A DNA stretch of 64,000 nucleotides from Paulinella micropora (lineage: Eukaryota > Cercozoa > Imbricatea > Euglyphida > Paulinellidae): NCBI GenBank assembly GCA_019918135.1, contig WBZZ01005935.1, forward strand, positions 93,501 through 157,500. Reading direction: 5' to 3'. The translations under genes were made by a program, and so were the position numbers. Below, piece by piece: positions 42,105 through 52,129 of the stretch; within the stretch, counting starts at the first letter, position 1, and each line of letters starts with the position of its first letter. The notes beneath the pieces were generated by a model, which was not told the DNA's origin, made no database searches, and was given only the letters and a program-made list of their open reading frames with translations.

Positions 42105-43078
42105 ATGTTTCGACGGAAGAAACCCACCGGGAATTGCGCCATCCGTTCCGGGCCTGCACAGAGCAACCTAGACAAGGAGCTTTTTGGTGCAGGAGATTGG
42201 CAAGCGGTGTTCATGGAGAATCCGCCCGATTATAATCAAGTCACGCAGGGGGTTTTTGCCAGCCAATCAGCAGGGGCTCGGGCCAACAAATTTCTCGAAA
42301 AGTTGAGTAAAATCATGAGTTACGAGAAAACTCCAAGCAGAAAGCCCTGTCTGTGGAACCTAGAAGAAAAAGAACTAATATCAGATCTTGGACAAGAATT
42401 TGTGAACCTGGAAAACCCACGCCTGATTCCTGAAAACAATGACGGGAAATTAGCCTTTCGGATTGCGACATGCAGTGCGGCAGCAGTTTTGCAGGATCTG
42501 GCGAGCTCACGGATCACAAGCGCCGTGCGCACACGGGCGAAAAGCCTTACACCTGCGATGAGTGCGGCAGCAGGTTTGCGGGATCTGGCGAGCTCACCAA
42601 TCACAGGCGCGTGCACACGGGCGAGAAGCCTTACGCCTGCACCCAGTGCGACAGCAAGTTTGCGCAAGCTAGCAATCTCACTGTGCACAAGCGCGTGCAT
42701 ACGGGCGAGAAGCCTTACGGCTGCGCTGAGTGCGACAGCAAGTTTACGACATCTAGCAATCTGACACAGCACAAGCGCCGTGCGCACACGGGCGAGAAGC
42801 CTTACGCCTGTGACCAGTGCAATAGAAGGTTCGCTGAACTTGACGAGCTCGCCAGGCACAAGCGCCGTGCGCACAGGGGCGAGACGCCTTACGACTGCGA
42901 CAGGTGCCACAGAAAGTTCACGACGGCCAGCAAGCTGGCACAGCACGAGCGCGATGCGCACGAGAGGCCTTACGCTTGCGATGAATGCAGCCAAAAGTTC
43001 GTGACAGCTAGCGGACTCACCATACACAAGCGCCGTGAGCACACGGGCGACAGGCCACCCCCGGAGCTCACGGCGTGA
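42105..43078 (+). CDS. Six-finger C2H2 zinc-finger protein, one frameshift
   Basis: ATG at 42105. The first 120 residues form an unrecognised domain ([18 protein letters not shown] and onward). The frame changes near 42460; the second frame carries a first, imperfect finger and then classic fingers with HTGEKPY linkers ([19 protein letters not shown] and others), ending at TGA 43076-43078. Fingers are very similar at DNA level, so they spread by recent duplication. Six linked fingers predict sequence-specific DNA binding; it may be a viral transcription factor or host-gene regulator. Confidence 0.75.
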
Positions 43079-43157
43079 CAGCCCGAACGACGACGGGGGT
43101 TCGACAAGCGCCGTCTTGGGCGCGCGACTGTGTTGTTTAACAAAAACTAACTTTTAA

Positions 43158-44480
43158 TTAAAAACAACAGCCCGTTTTCTCTGCTGTTCTGGCCCACCAA
43201 AAACACAGAACACTTTGGTCAGCGGGGCGGAAATCGTCGTCATCATACGGAGCCGCTGTAGACCAATGCCGTAGCTTCTCCATCAGCGTGCGAATTTCCG
43301 GGTAGAAGTAATTGCTGTGTTCTCCATACTGCTCCACCAATGCCCCCAGATTTCTAATCTCCTCATCCAGCTTACGCATAGGAGAAGCGTTGATTTCTTG
43401 TCCTTTGTTGTCGGCCCGGGCCCTGGCCTGTTCCTGTGGCACACTATGTTTGCTGCGGATACGGCTGGAATCAATGACGCGAAGAGCCCAGCCCTGTCGG
43501 GTGATATCGCGCATGAATTCCCCGTACGTATCCTCCCCAATCGCATCCTTTGGGATAAACTCGGTGGTTGTAATATCCTCACAAGGGGTGCCCCGATAAA
43601 CGATAAGATCGGCTGTTTTCGTTCGGTCCCTCACGAAGGCGTCCCACTTACTTCCCGTACGTTGGAACTCGTCCAGCAGATCGGACAGCTGGTAAATCAG
43701 CGGTGGCTGCCCTGCCTTTGGATTTTGTACCCGAAGGACACCGTTTACGTGGAGGGCTGCCTCGAGGACTTCCTCGATGACTGGGCTATCCATGCCGGGT
43801 TCTGAAGACGACATGAAAAGTTCGAGAAAGTGATCCACGGTTACGTTTTTGATGCCGTTGGTATTAAGGTAAAAGCATTCGCTGGTGAGCTTTGCCTCGT
43901 CACACAAAACCTCTTTCCACCTTTGTGCTTTGTCGCCGGCGCCTTCTGTTTCTTCTCTCTCTTGGACTTCTGCGTCCAATTCTGAAACGGTGTAAAAAGC
44001 TTGCTTGGGCTTGCCTTCTGGTGGCAGTAGAAAAGGTTGGTCGAATAGCACCAGAGCCCCACCACAGGTAATGATGGTCCTGAGCGGAATATTAATTGGG
44101 TTTTCTGATTCTAGCTTCAGCCGAAGCGTGGCGGGCTCGGAGGGCGAAATGCCCAGCCAAGGTCGGCCGCTTTGGGGTCTTAAGCAATGATAACGTAGCA
44201 CGCCATTCACCTGCTGGTAAACATCAGCGCAAGTACAACGTATTTTCACGTTTTTTCCTAGGTTAGTGCGGAGCGGTCTCCTTGCTCCAGAAGTCCCTGG
44301 AGTGATAGACTCAAACAGGCAATTGAGCACAACGCGGAGGTTGCTGTGAGGTTCGACCAGGGCATATGCGTGTGTCGTGTAACTTTTTTCTGCTCTGACA
44401 AAGGTGGGAGGGGTTGGCATCGGCGAAAGGGCCAGCAGCTTGGTCGCGTTTTTATCCGGGGAGGAGGCGGGACAAGCCAT
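43158..44480 (-). CDS. Unknown 440-residue protein
   Basis: ATG at 44480; intact frame; stop TGA within a 3' region shared with other genes (AACTTTTAATTAAAAACAAC). Sequence is globular, without long repeats: a central Glu-rich linker (AEVQEREETEGAGDK) and a second half with PLIYQLSDLLDEFQRTG and TADLIVYRGTP. A few cysteines (IRCTCADV) do not form a clear zinc site. No family recognised. The lack of breaks suggests a gene under selection. Confidence 0.7.
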   Translation of the reverse strand: MACPASSPDKNATKLLALSPMPTPPTFVRAEKSYTTHAYALVEPHSNLRVVLNCLFESITPGTSGARRPLRTNLGKNVKIRCTCADVYQQVNGVLRYHCLRPQSGRPWLGISPSEPATLRLKLESENPINIPLRTIITCGGALVLFDQPFLLPPEGKPKQAFYTVSELDAEVQEREETEGAGDKAQRWKEVLCDEAKLTSECFYLNTNGIKNVTVDHFLELFMSSSEPGMDSPVIEEVLEAALHVNGVLRVQNPKAGQPPLIYQLSDLLDEFQRTGSKWDAFVRDRTKTADLIVYRGTPCEDITTTEFIPKDAIGEDTYGEFMRDITRQGWALRVIDSSRIRSKHSVPQEQARARADNKGQEINASPMRKLDEEIRNLGALVEQYGEHSNYFYPEIRTLMEKLRHWSTAAPYDDDDFRPADQSVLCFWWARTAEKTGCCF

Positions 44481-44514
44481 TTGTTATTAATATTTTGCGA
44501 CGCCGTCTGTGTTC

Positions 44515-44660
44515 AGGGGGGGGGGGGGCATCTTTGATTTAATAACTAGGCTCGAAGGAACTTCCAAAGTGTTACGAGAGAGAGAGAGGGAGAGAGAAAG
44601 AGGGGTGTGTGTGGGGGCGGGGGGGGGGGGGAATGAGGGGGGGGGGGGGGGGGGCGTCCC
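44515..44660. repeat. G-run and GA-rich region
   Basis: G runs at about 44516-44529, 44618-44631 and 44636-44654 with a GA repeat between. No gene is visible. Confidence 0.75.
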
Positions 44661-44689
44661 TTCCCCTGCACAGCATGAAGGCCCACACT

Positions 44690-44910
44690 AAGCAACCTTT
44701 AATTAAAAACAACACTCCGTTCCTGAGAAGCGATTATGGCGCTCACGTCACGCAGCTTTGGCATAAAGCCCGAGGCCCGATCTTCCTGCTGGGGCTTCAG
44801 AGGAGCCGGAAATCCCGTTCTCGTTCGCCCGTCGACACGCTGCCCCCCCCGCCCTTGTCTTCTTGTGTAAGCTTGCGTCTCTTGTCGCTCGACATGATGA
44901 CGCTTGCAGT
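44690..44910 (-). pseudogene. Deleted copy of the nuclease gene at 50720-51480
   Basis: The ends match the two ends of the intact copy: the start (ATG near 44896, MSSDKRRKL) and the finish (QQEDRASGFMPKLRDVSAII region plus the TTTAATTAAAAACAAC 3' sequence). The central part with the active site is missing, and a G run joins the pieces. So it is an internally deleted paralogue. Confidence 0.7.
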
Positions 44911-45102
44911 ATAGGGCGGGGGGGGGCACCCCCCCCCTCTCCTTCTATTGATAACACTTGCTTCTAGCATTTGTGAGCGGCCAAGGCCCCTTCGTGTCGA
45001 AGCAGCTTGTTTGCGCTCCCAGAGGCGCTAGCACGTATTTCTTCACAAAAGGAAAGAATGTTTTAATGAAACTAAACAAGTTCTCGATGTGCTACTCCTT
45101 TC

Positions 45103-45301
45103 TTAGCAACCGCACTGCCCACGGCACCCTCCCCAAAGATCCGGCGCGCGCCTGCACACACACACACACACACACACGCACACACACACGCTGGGTTTAC
45201 CAAGGGCTAGTGAGGCCAAAAAAGCAGTAACAGGCCTTTGGCTACAAATGAGCATGAATACGCCAGACTTACCTCTGTGCAAGGCCAGGCTGTTTTGGTT
45301 C
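45103..45301. repeat. Segment downstream of D5, duplicated at 50230-50450
   Basis: It contains a CA repeat (45157-45190) and the stretch CAGGCCTTTGG...GCCAGACTTACCTCTGTG, repeated near 50384-50442 with about 10% change. Both copies lie in the same orientation. The copy here borders the 3' end of the primase-helicase gene. Confidence 0.75.
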
Positions 45302-48171
45302 TTATTCATTTGTAACCAAAGGGTACTTTTCCGCAGCTTCCTCGTCAGCCGACGGCCGGGGTTTCTTGGAAGACGACTCCTGCGCTTGCCGGTCTTGGCC
45401 CTTTCTCTTTTGTGCTTTCTTGTACTTTTTTTCAAGGCATTCCAGTTCTTGATGCCGGCGATCTTGCACACGCGCCTGCGCTCCGCCCTGCGCTCCGCCC
45501 TCAACATCTCCTCGGTCGCGTGCCTGATCGTTTCGCTGTCTGCTCGCTCCTCTGCCAAGGCCATTAGCCTTTCTTGCCACTCCCTGACGCTGAGGTCCTC
45601 GCGCGGGCTCTCGCTGGAGCTCTCGCCAAGCTTCGATTCCGAGCTGGCTTCTTCTGTACTGCTAAGCCACCGGTCGAATTCCGCGCGGGGCACAATGCGC
45701 ATGTTCACGATCCCGTAAGCCTTGAGCCGGCCCGCGCCCTTGTGTTGCTCGTCCTTGCAATTCACGTACCCACACAGCCCTTCTCTGCAGATCCCCGCGG
45801 GGTTGCACTGGTGCCCTAGCTCGCCTTGGCTGCGCGGACAGTAGGCGCAGAAATTGACGCGCTGGTCTTTCTTGTTAGAGCCACTGCCGGCGCCTGAACC
45901 CCTGCGCGGAGGAAACACCTTATAGCCGTTGCCGTGCAAGGCCGCGAGGGGGACATCATCCAAAGCCTTGTTATAGGACTGTTTCAGCTCTTTCAAGTAA
46001 TTCGCATACACCGAAACAAATGTTGACCATTCCGTCAGGCGTCCTTTGTCTGAGATCACCCCGTGTTCTCGGGACCCCTCATGCAGGAAGCGCGCCAGCA
46101 CGTTCATGCGGCTCTCGGTATATCTCTGGTTGTGTTTCAGAGCGGGCGGCGCTATCTCCTGCCAGAAATCTGCACCCTGCCTCTCGCTCACAATCCTGCG
46201 GTATCGTGCGATGCAGCGCAGCAAAATGTAAGGCAGTTCGTTCTGGGCGATGAGCTTCTTCAGGTCGGAGCGAACCTTGGCGGGTGTTGGCCCAAAGAAA
46301 TAACGCAAGCCGCCGCTTCCACTGCCCTTGTTCATCGTTGTAGTTGAGGATAATGTTGCCGGCTACAACGACAGGGGGCGACCAGGTCAGATTTGTCACT
46401 GCCGTCTTGTGCTTGCGAGGGACGGCCACGTCTTCTCCCGAAATCATGCTCTGCATCGTAGCCTGATCCATCACGCTGGCAAAATCTCGTGGCAGGTCCA
46501 GGCACATAACAAGCTCCTTTTGATACAGGCTTTCCAGACCGAACTTCTCCTCTGTGCATTTGTTCATCACCCCGACCTTGCCCGGCGCTTTCAGCCTTTT
46601 TATGATTTCAAGCACGGTGCCCTTCCCACTACCCGCCGAGCCTAAGAGGAACGGCATCACCTGCCACCCGTCGTATGACCCCACCGGGTACATCAGCCGG
46701 CCAACCAGCACCTCGAAAATAAAGAACATGTCTGGACTGAGTTGCAGCTTGAGCGTTTCGGCCCAAAGAGGGGTCAGCCAAACATCGCCGTGTTGATCCG
46801 CCTCCGCGAGCTTTGCGAAATCTATCTCCGCGTCGTAGAAGTGATCGGTGAACGGGGGCTGCTCACCTTTTGCCTTGAAGTCTTCCCAGGTCCTGTACTC
46901 CAGCGTCTTGATGTTGAAGGAACAGTTTCTGAAACTGACCCAGTCGCTGCGCATGGAGGCAGAGCTCATGAGAGGAAAAAGGGGGTGGGCTACGTGAGCC
47001 AGATACTTGTCGAGCGTGTTGAAGCCCGAGCTCACACTGTCAGTATAGTAGACACTTGAGCTCAGTACCTCTGCTGCGTAAGCCTTGAAATCCAGCCACG
47101 GTTCATAAACCCCGGGCACCGTAGCGTGCGGCCGCAGGACAAAGCCCTCATAGCGCAAAAGCTTGTTTGCAGAGCCATGCTGCACCAGCAGCTCGCGACA
47201 ACACTCCATGTGATTTGGCAATTTGCCCAGGTTCAGGGGCCCGTAGAATTTCTTCAGGTCTTCGGCCGTGGGCAGGCAGCTGTCGACGTGGAACTCGACG
47301 TCGAGCCCCAGCACTCTAGAGACGTGCGCGCGCACGTCCGCCAGCCTGGCGGGCGTCAAGACCTGAGCGCCGCCCTGGTGCACCTCGGACTCCACTAGTA
47401 ATTCGTCAAACTTGTAAACGCCGACGATCAGCTTCTGGGACCGCAGGTAGTTCATGACTTCCATCATGATCTTGAGCTCCTCTCTCTGGTAGATGTACGA
47501 GACAAAGGTAGCGAGCTTGTTGTGCTTGTCGTCCAGCGATTCCAACAGAGTCCACAAATCTCGGAACGCGGCGAGGCCCCTGAACCGCTCCGCGAGGTTC
47601 TTGCAGGCTTGCCCCCAGTCCCTCATGAGGGGGCAGTCGATTGCGTAGTCGGCCTTCACGTCCTTCTGATTTATCACCGAATTGAACTGTTTTTTGCCCA
47701 CTTTCTACTCTTCGGGCTATCCTCCCTGCCCACTTGCTTCAGCAAGCGTTTCTGCAGGCTTTCCCTCTCGCCGTTCACGAACCTGCGGAACAGGGGGGGC
47801 ACGGCCGCCTGCTCTCGGTCTGCCAACTGCACGAGAATGCTAGCTGCTGCGTTACAAATGTCAAGACTTTCGTAATTCCTGCCCGAGATAACTCGCAACA
47901 TCCAGCCGGGCAGACCGCCGACCGAGCCCTGACCCCACGCTCTCCCCTCGCTGAAATGTTTGCCAGGCATATACTCAATCTCTATCAGGTTCTCCGTGCA
48001 TGACTTCAACAGCTCGTTCACTTTCCTCTCTTCTTCGCCCACCACCGCCTGGAGCATGGAGATCCTTTTCACGTTGATCTTCTCCACGCGCTGGCCCAAT
48101 CTAAACAATGCTTTCGGCTCGCCTCCTTCTTCATCATCGCCTTCCTTCGTTGCACGCTTTTGCTTAGGCAT
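45302..48171 (-). CDS. D5-like primase-helicase (SF3), three frameshifts
   Basis: ATG at 48171. Frame changes occur in an A run at about 47692-47697, near 46290 and near 45480; all pieces read on to TAA at 45302. The span gives about 950 residues. The D5-type N-terminal domain includes NKLATFVSYIYQREELKIMM and YKFDELLVESEV. SF3 helicase motifs: Walker A LLGSAGSGKGT (about residue 508), Walker B ELVMCLDLPRDF (about 552) and sensor VVVAGNIILNYND (about 605). After the helicase is a C/H cluster (CAYCPRSQGELGHQCNPAGI; about 772) that may bind zinc, then a Lys/Glu-rich tail. D5 proteins unwind DNA and prime replication in nucleocytoplasmic large DNA viruses. Partial copies lie at 50.48 and 51.69-52.13 kb. 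Confidence 0.85.
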
Positions 48172-48414
48172 GATGCGAAATCTCTCCTAAACACACACAG
48201 CCACCAAACGCGTTAGCTTAGTTCTCGCGGGAAACTTCGCGTGAAAACATTGTATTTGGAACTAAGAGCAAAAAAGGCAGGGGGTATGTTCCGGCTGGTC
48301 AACTTCTCGGGTTTGCGTGAACTCAAGAATGACAGTGTCACGACCGAGGTAGAGGACGCTGATTTGAAGGCAGCGGCGCGCAAAAAAACTTGCCTACTGA
48401 CTAAAAAGCCAGGC

Positions 48415-48840
48415 AAAACTTCGCGGGAGCGAAAAAGGGGGGGGAGTCTGTCCCGAGACACCGCTCCAGCGGGGATGGGGGGGGTGCTCACGCAGCTGGT
48501 GCTGAGACAGAATCCAGAATTTCTATTTCTTGGCAGGGGGGGGATGCCCCCCTCCTCGCACCGACCGAGAAACCAGGCAAATTTTCGCGGGAGCGCAAAA
48601 GGCGGGGTCTGTCCCGAGACCCCGCTCAGGCGGAGGTGGGGGGTGCTCACGCAGCTGGTGCTGAGACAGAATCCAGATTTCCTATTTCTCTGCAGGGGGC
48701 AGGAGGGGGGGGGGGGGGGGGAGGGTGGGTGCCGACCGAGAAACCGGGCAAATTTTCGCGGGAGCGCAAAAGGGGGGGTCTGTCCCAAGACCCCGCTCAG
48801 GCGGGGGTGGGGGGTGCTCACGCAGCTGGTGCTAGTGCTA
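48415..48840 (+). repeat. Tandem array, three units; inverted partner of 49378-49985
   Basis: Units of about 150-180 bases contain TTTTCGCGGGAGCGCAAAAG, then GTCTGTCCCGAGACCCCGCT, then CTCACGCAGCTGGTGCTGAG and ACAGAATCCAGA, separated by variable G runs. The same units occur in reverse complement at 49378-49985 with about 540 bases between. Frames across them are simple-repeat translations. Confidence 0.85.
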
Positions 48841-49377
48841 CAAGTAGGATTTTTTTGGATGTCCTTGAGGCATCGAATTTAATTTTGTTAGCCATTCCAA
48901 TCAAATGAAGGGCGCGCTTTTCTACCTTTCCCCTTCCTCGCCCGCAAGAAGAACGCTTTTTTTCTTCCCAATATTCCTTGCGCCCGTTCTTGTCTTCTTC
49001 TTTCTCTCTCCATTTCTTAATTAAATCTGTTAGAAAAAGTGTCTCAGGCGTCTCCAGGCTTCCTGGAGACATTCCAAATATCTTCGGGCTCTACCAAGCT
49101 TCTCTTTAAACTGCTTTACGCAGTAAATACTATTATTGAGCTAGCCACGGAGAAATCCATCTCTGATATTACTAGGAAAGGTCCTTCGGCGATGCGAGGC
49201 TCCTGTCGCTGCAACTAGGAGGAGTAAAGAACCTAGAGACGTCTGAGACACCTTTTGAAAGAATTTTGATTCCAAAAAGAAAGGAAGAAAAGGAGAAGCG
49301 CGTGGAGGAAAGGAGCAAGCGCTTTGGCATACCTGTTGTATTGAAAGCGAAACATGCGAGCTATGGGTGCATAGGCG
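48841..49377. other. Spacer between the inverted arrays
   Basis: AT-richer single-copy sequence with no convincing gene on either strand. It is the loop of the large inverted repeat. Confidence 0.55.
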
Positions 49378-49985
49378 CCTGGTTTCTCGGTCGGTGCGAG
49401 GGGGAGGGGGGGGGGGGCATTCCCCCCTGCCCCCTGCCGAGAAATAGGAAATCTGGATTCTGTCTCAGCACTAGCTGCGTGAGCATCCCTCACCCCCGCT
49501 GCAGCGGTGCCTCGGGACAGACCCCCCCCTTTTGCGCTCCCGCGAAAATTTGCCTGGTTTCTCGGTCGGTGCGAGGGGGGGGGGGGCATCCCCCCTGCCC
49601 CCTGCCGAGAAATAGGAAATCTGGATTCTGTCTCAGCACTAGCTGCGTGAGCACCCCTCACCCCCGCTGCAGCGGTGCCTCGGGACAGACCCCCCCTTTT
49701 GCGCTCCCGCGAAAATTTGCCTGGTTTCTCGGTCGGTGCGAGGGGGGGGAGGGGCATCCCCCCTGCCCCCTGCCGAGAAATAGGAAATCTGGATTCTGTC
49801 TCAGCACTAGCTGCGTGAGCACCCCCCATCCCCGCTGCAGCGGTGTCTCGGGACAGACCCCCCCTTTTACGCTCCCGCGAAATTTGCCTGGTTTCTCGGT
49901 CGGTGCGAGGGGGGGGGCATCCCCCCTGCCCCCTGCCGAGAAATAGGAAATCTGGATTCTGTCTCAGCACCAGCTGCGTGAGCAC
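49378..49985 (-). repeat. Tandem array, four units; inverted partner of 48415-48840
   Basis: Four units of about 170 bases, nearly identical (differences mainly in G/C-run lengths and a few substitutions). Each runs TTGCCTGGTTTCTCGGTCGG, G run, CTGCCGAGAAATAGGAAATC, TCTGTCTCAGCACTAGCTGC and GCTGCAGCGGTGCCTCGGGA. They are the reverse complement of the units at 48.4 kb. Confidence 0.9.
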
Positions 49986-50224
49986 TCAACCTGTTAAAGA
50001 AATGATGGCAAGCGGGCGGGTACCCCTTCCCCCTCCCCTAAGCTACCCCCTGTCCCTCCTTTCTCTTTCGCTGCTGGATTCCTTTCTTTACCACAAACGG
50101 GGAGGGGGGTGTTGCTGCGTGTTTACTCCTACGGGTATCATCGGTCAGGGCCACCGGCAAAACACGTGTTTTACAAAAGAAACTTGCTTGATGAAGCCAA
50201 ACAACTGCAAAGATTGCTACTCTT

Positions 50225-50575
50225 TGGCACGCGCACCATTTCCGCCGCTTTTTTTGGCAGAACTACGCAGGGTAAGTGCAGCCACTGTCTTGCGCCCCGG
50301 AAACGCGGCATGCACTCACTCACACACACGAGAAAGAAGGCACGGCGGGTTTCCAAGTGCTGGTTATGAAAAGAAAATGATCGACAGGCCTTTGGGTACA
50401 AACGAGCACGAACACGCCAGACTTACCTCTGTGCAAGGCCCGGTTACTCTGCAGCTGATTCGTACTCGTGTGTATCTAATTTGTATGTTTCCGCCGACCC
50501 CACGGGGGTCTGTCGAGACGGTCTGTGCTGGCAAGTGAATAGTGGTGACAAAGGTCACAATAATGCGGGTAGAAT
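50225..50575 (+). pseudogene. Rearranged copy of D5 flank plus a D5 zinc-cluster fragment
   Basis: Bases about 50230-50450 match 45103-45301 (D5 downstream segment). Immediately after, 50481-50573 encodes DPTGVCRDGLCWQVNSGDKG on the plus strand, matching the CNPAGICREGLCGYVNC region of D5. The two pieces are thus joined in inverted order compared with the parent, showing rearrangement. No functional frame remains. Confidence 0.65.
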
Positions 50576-50719
50576 AGTATTCCTTTTCAATTTTTTTTGG
50601 CAAATATATTACAAGCTCGACAAAATCTTCTTAACGGGAGTGGTTTTCCATAAAAGGAGCCAGTATTACACAAAAAACTAACTTTTAATTAAAAACAACA
50701 CTCCGTTTCCTCTGCTGGT

Positions 50720-51480
50720 TCATTCATCGATCGGACTTAAAAACACTTGCAGTTCCCCCAGCAAACATTCTCCTGCCTTGCGCGCGGCCTGAACGTGCTT
50801 CTCTGCTAACCTCAAGCTGGAGGATTGTTTAGCGATTATGGTGCTCACGTCACGCAGCTTTTGCATAAAGCTATTTACCCGATCTTCCTGCTGGGGCTTC
50901 TTCGGGCCTGCGCAGCTATCTGCTCCTGCCTCTGCAGTTGTAGCCCGCAACGACACAAGCAGAAACCTGACTACCAACACGAGCAGATCGGGGCAGGGGC
51001 TCTCATTGCCTAGGTGTGACAACACGATGATAGGGCGCGAGCCAGCCCAGTAAACCTCAGGCAACGAACTGCACTTGGCAACTGCCCCCTGTGCACACAG
51101 CACAGCACCCGCCATGGGCCCGCTTTCTGGCGCTGCTGAGACCTTGGCCAAGAGAGCCTCAAGGGCGGCTGTTCCGACGAGCGTGCTGGCACTGTTGGAT
51201 TTGAGCTCTAGCCAGACCTCGCGGACCGCGCCCTTAAAAAGCCCCTGCACCGTCAGATCCGCGCCCCCGCTGTGAACGCGCGCGGCTGTGTCGACCACGT
51301 GGACTCCCGAGAGATCTCCGCCCCAGGACCTGCAGACGCGATCGAGCGCCCGAGCGACGTTCATCTCATGCAAGCGACCGTTATCTCTAGGATTTTTACG
51401 TACCTCGGACAACGAGGCTTTCAATGATTCGACCCGCCCTTGTCTTCTTGCGCAAGCTTGCGTCTCTTGTCGCTCGACAT
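50720..51480 (-). CDS. Putative PD-(D/E)XK nuclease, one frameshift
   Basis: ATG at 51480 (MSSDKRRKLAQEDKG), also conserved in the deleted copy at 44.7-44.9 kb. The frame changes near 51433; afterwards GRLHEMNVARALDRVC (helix with a conserved Glu), GGADLTVQGLFKGAVREVWL and ELKSN give the order E...D-x(n)-E-x-K expected of this nuclease fold. A Val/Leu-rich strand and helical tail run to TGA at 50720. About 250 residues. Such proteins include Holliday-junction resolvases and exonucleases. It lies next to D5 fragments, so it seems to travel with the D5 region in the duplications. Confidence 0.5.
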
Positions 51481-51540
51481 GATGTGAACCTCGTCTGGTA
51501 TCCTCCGCTCTTTTCCTGCTGCGGGCGCGCTCACAGCAGG

Positions 51541-51663
51541 CAGTACCCGAAGAGAGATCAGAGAGAGAGAAAGAGAGGAGGGGGAGGGGGGGGGGGGGAA
51601 GGGGGGGAAAAAAAGAAAGGGAAAAAGGGGCGCACCCCCTCCCCCCTCCCCTTCCCCTTTGGC
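51541..51663. repeat. GA repeat followed by G runs and C/T runs
   Basis: An (AG)n tract, G runs to about 51609, an A/G-rich stretch and a C-rich half form an extended imperfect palindrome upstream of the nuclease start. It separates the nuclease from the D5 remnant. Confidence 0.7.
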
Positions 51664-51689
51664 CCCTCTGCTTTCCTCCCTCCAATAGA

Positions 51690-52129
51690 CGCCAAGAAAG
51701 AGAAGGGTTTACCCCGAAGAAGCTTTACGGCCCAGTTAATCTGAACAAGCTGTCCAATGAAGCAGAATGCTGCCGTGAGCTGTTGGTGCGCTACGGCTAC
51801 AAAAATAAGCTGCTGCGGTATGAAGGCTTTATTCTGAAACCACATGCACATATCCCTGTCGACTACGCCAGGGGTACTAAAAGGAGATGAAACAATATAG
51901 TGTAAAAGCAGACAACATCCCCGACAGCACACTGCACCAAAACGGGTTCAAGGTGTTTCCTCCGCGCACGAGCCTAGGCGCTGGTAGGGGAGTTTACAAG
52001 AAGGATGGGCGCGTCAACTATTGCAGCTTTTGCCCGCACAGCAAGTCCCAGGTAGGGCATGAGTGCGACCCCGCGGGAGTCTGTCGAGAGGGTTGGCAAG
52101 TGAATTGTGGCGACAAAAAAGGTGCTTAA
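51690..52129 (+). pseudogene. D5 primase-helicase remnant
   Basis: Two pieces match the intact gene at 45.3-48.2 kb. The first, 51715-51880, reads KKLYGPVNLNKLSNEAECCR and NKLLRYEGFILKPHA, matching the N-terminal third. The second, 51887-52129, reads LHQNGFKVFPPRTSLGAG and NYCSFCPHSKSQVGHECDP, matching the C-terminal zinc cluster. The helicase core between them is absent. It ends abruptly at the LRR gene on the other strand. About 60-70% residue identity indicates an older or fast-decaying duplicate. Confidence 0.8.

Noticed and set aside
48415-49985. Protein-coding repeats (frames of 200-250 codons across the inverted arrays)
   Set aside because: Frame is open on both strands, depends on G-run lengths and has no start or context.
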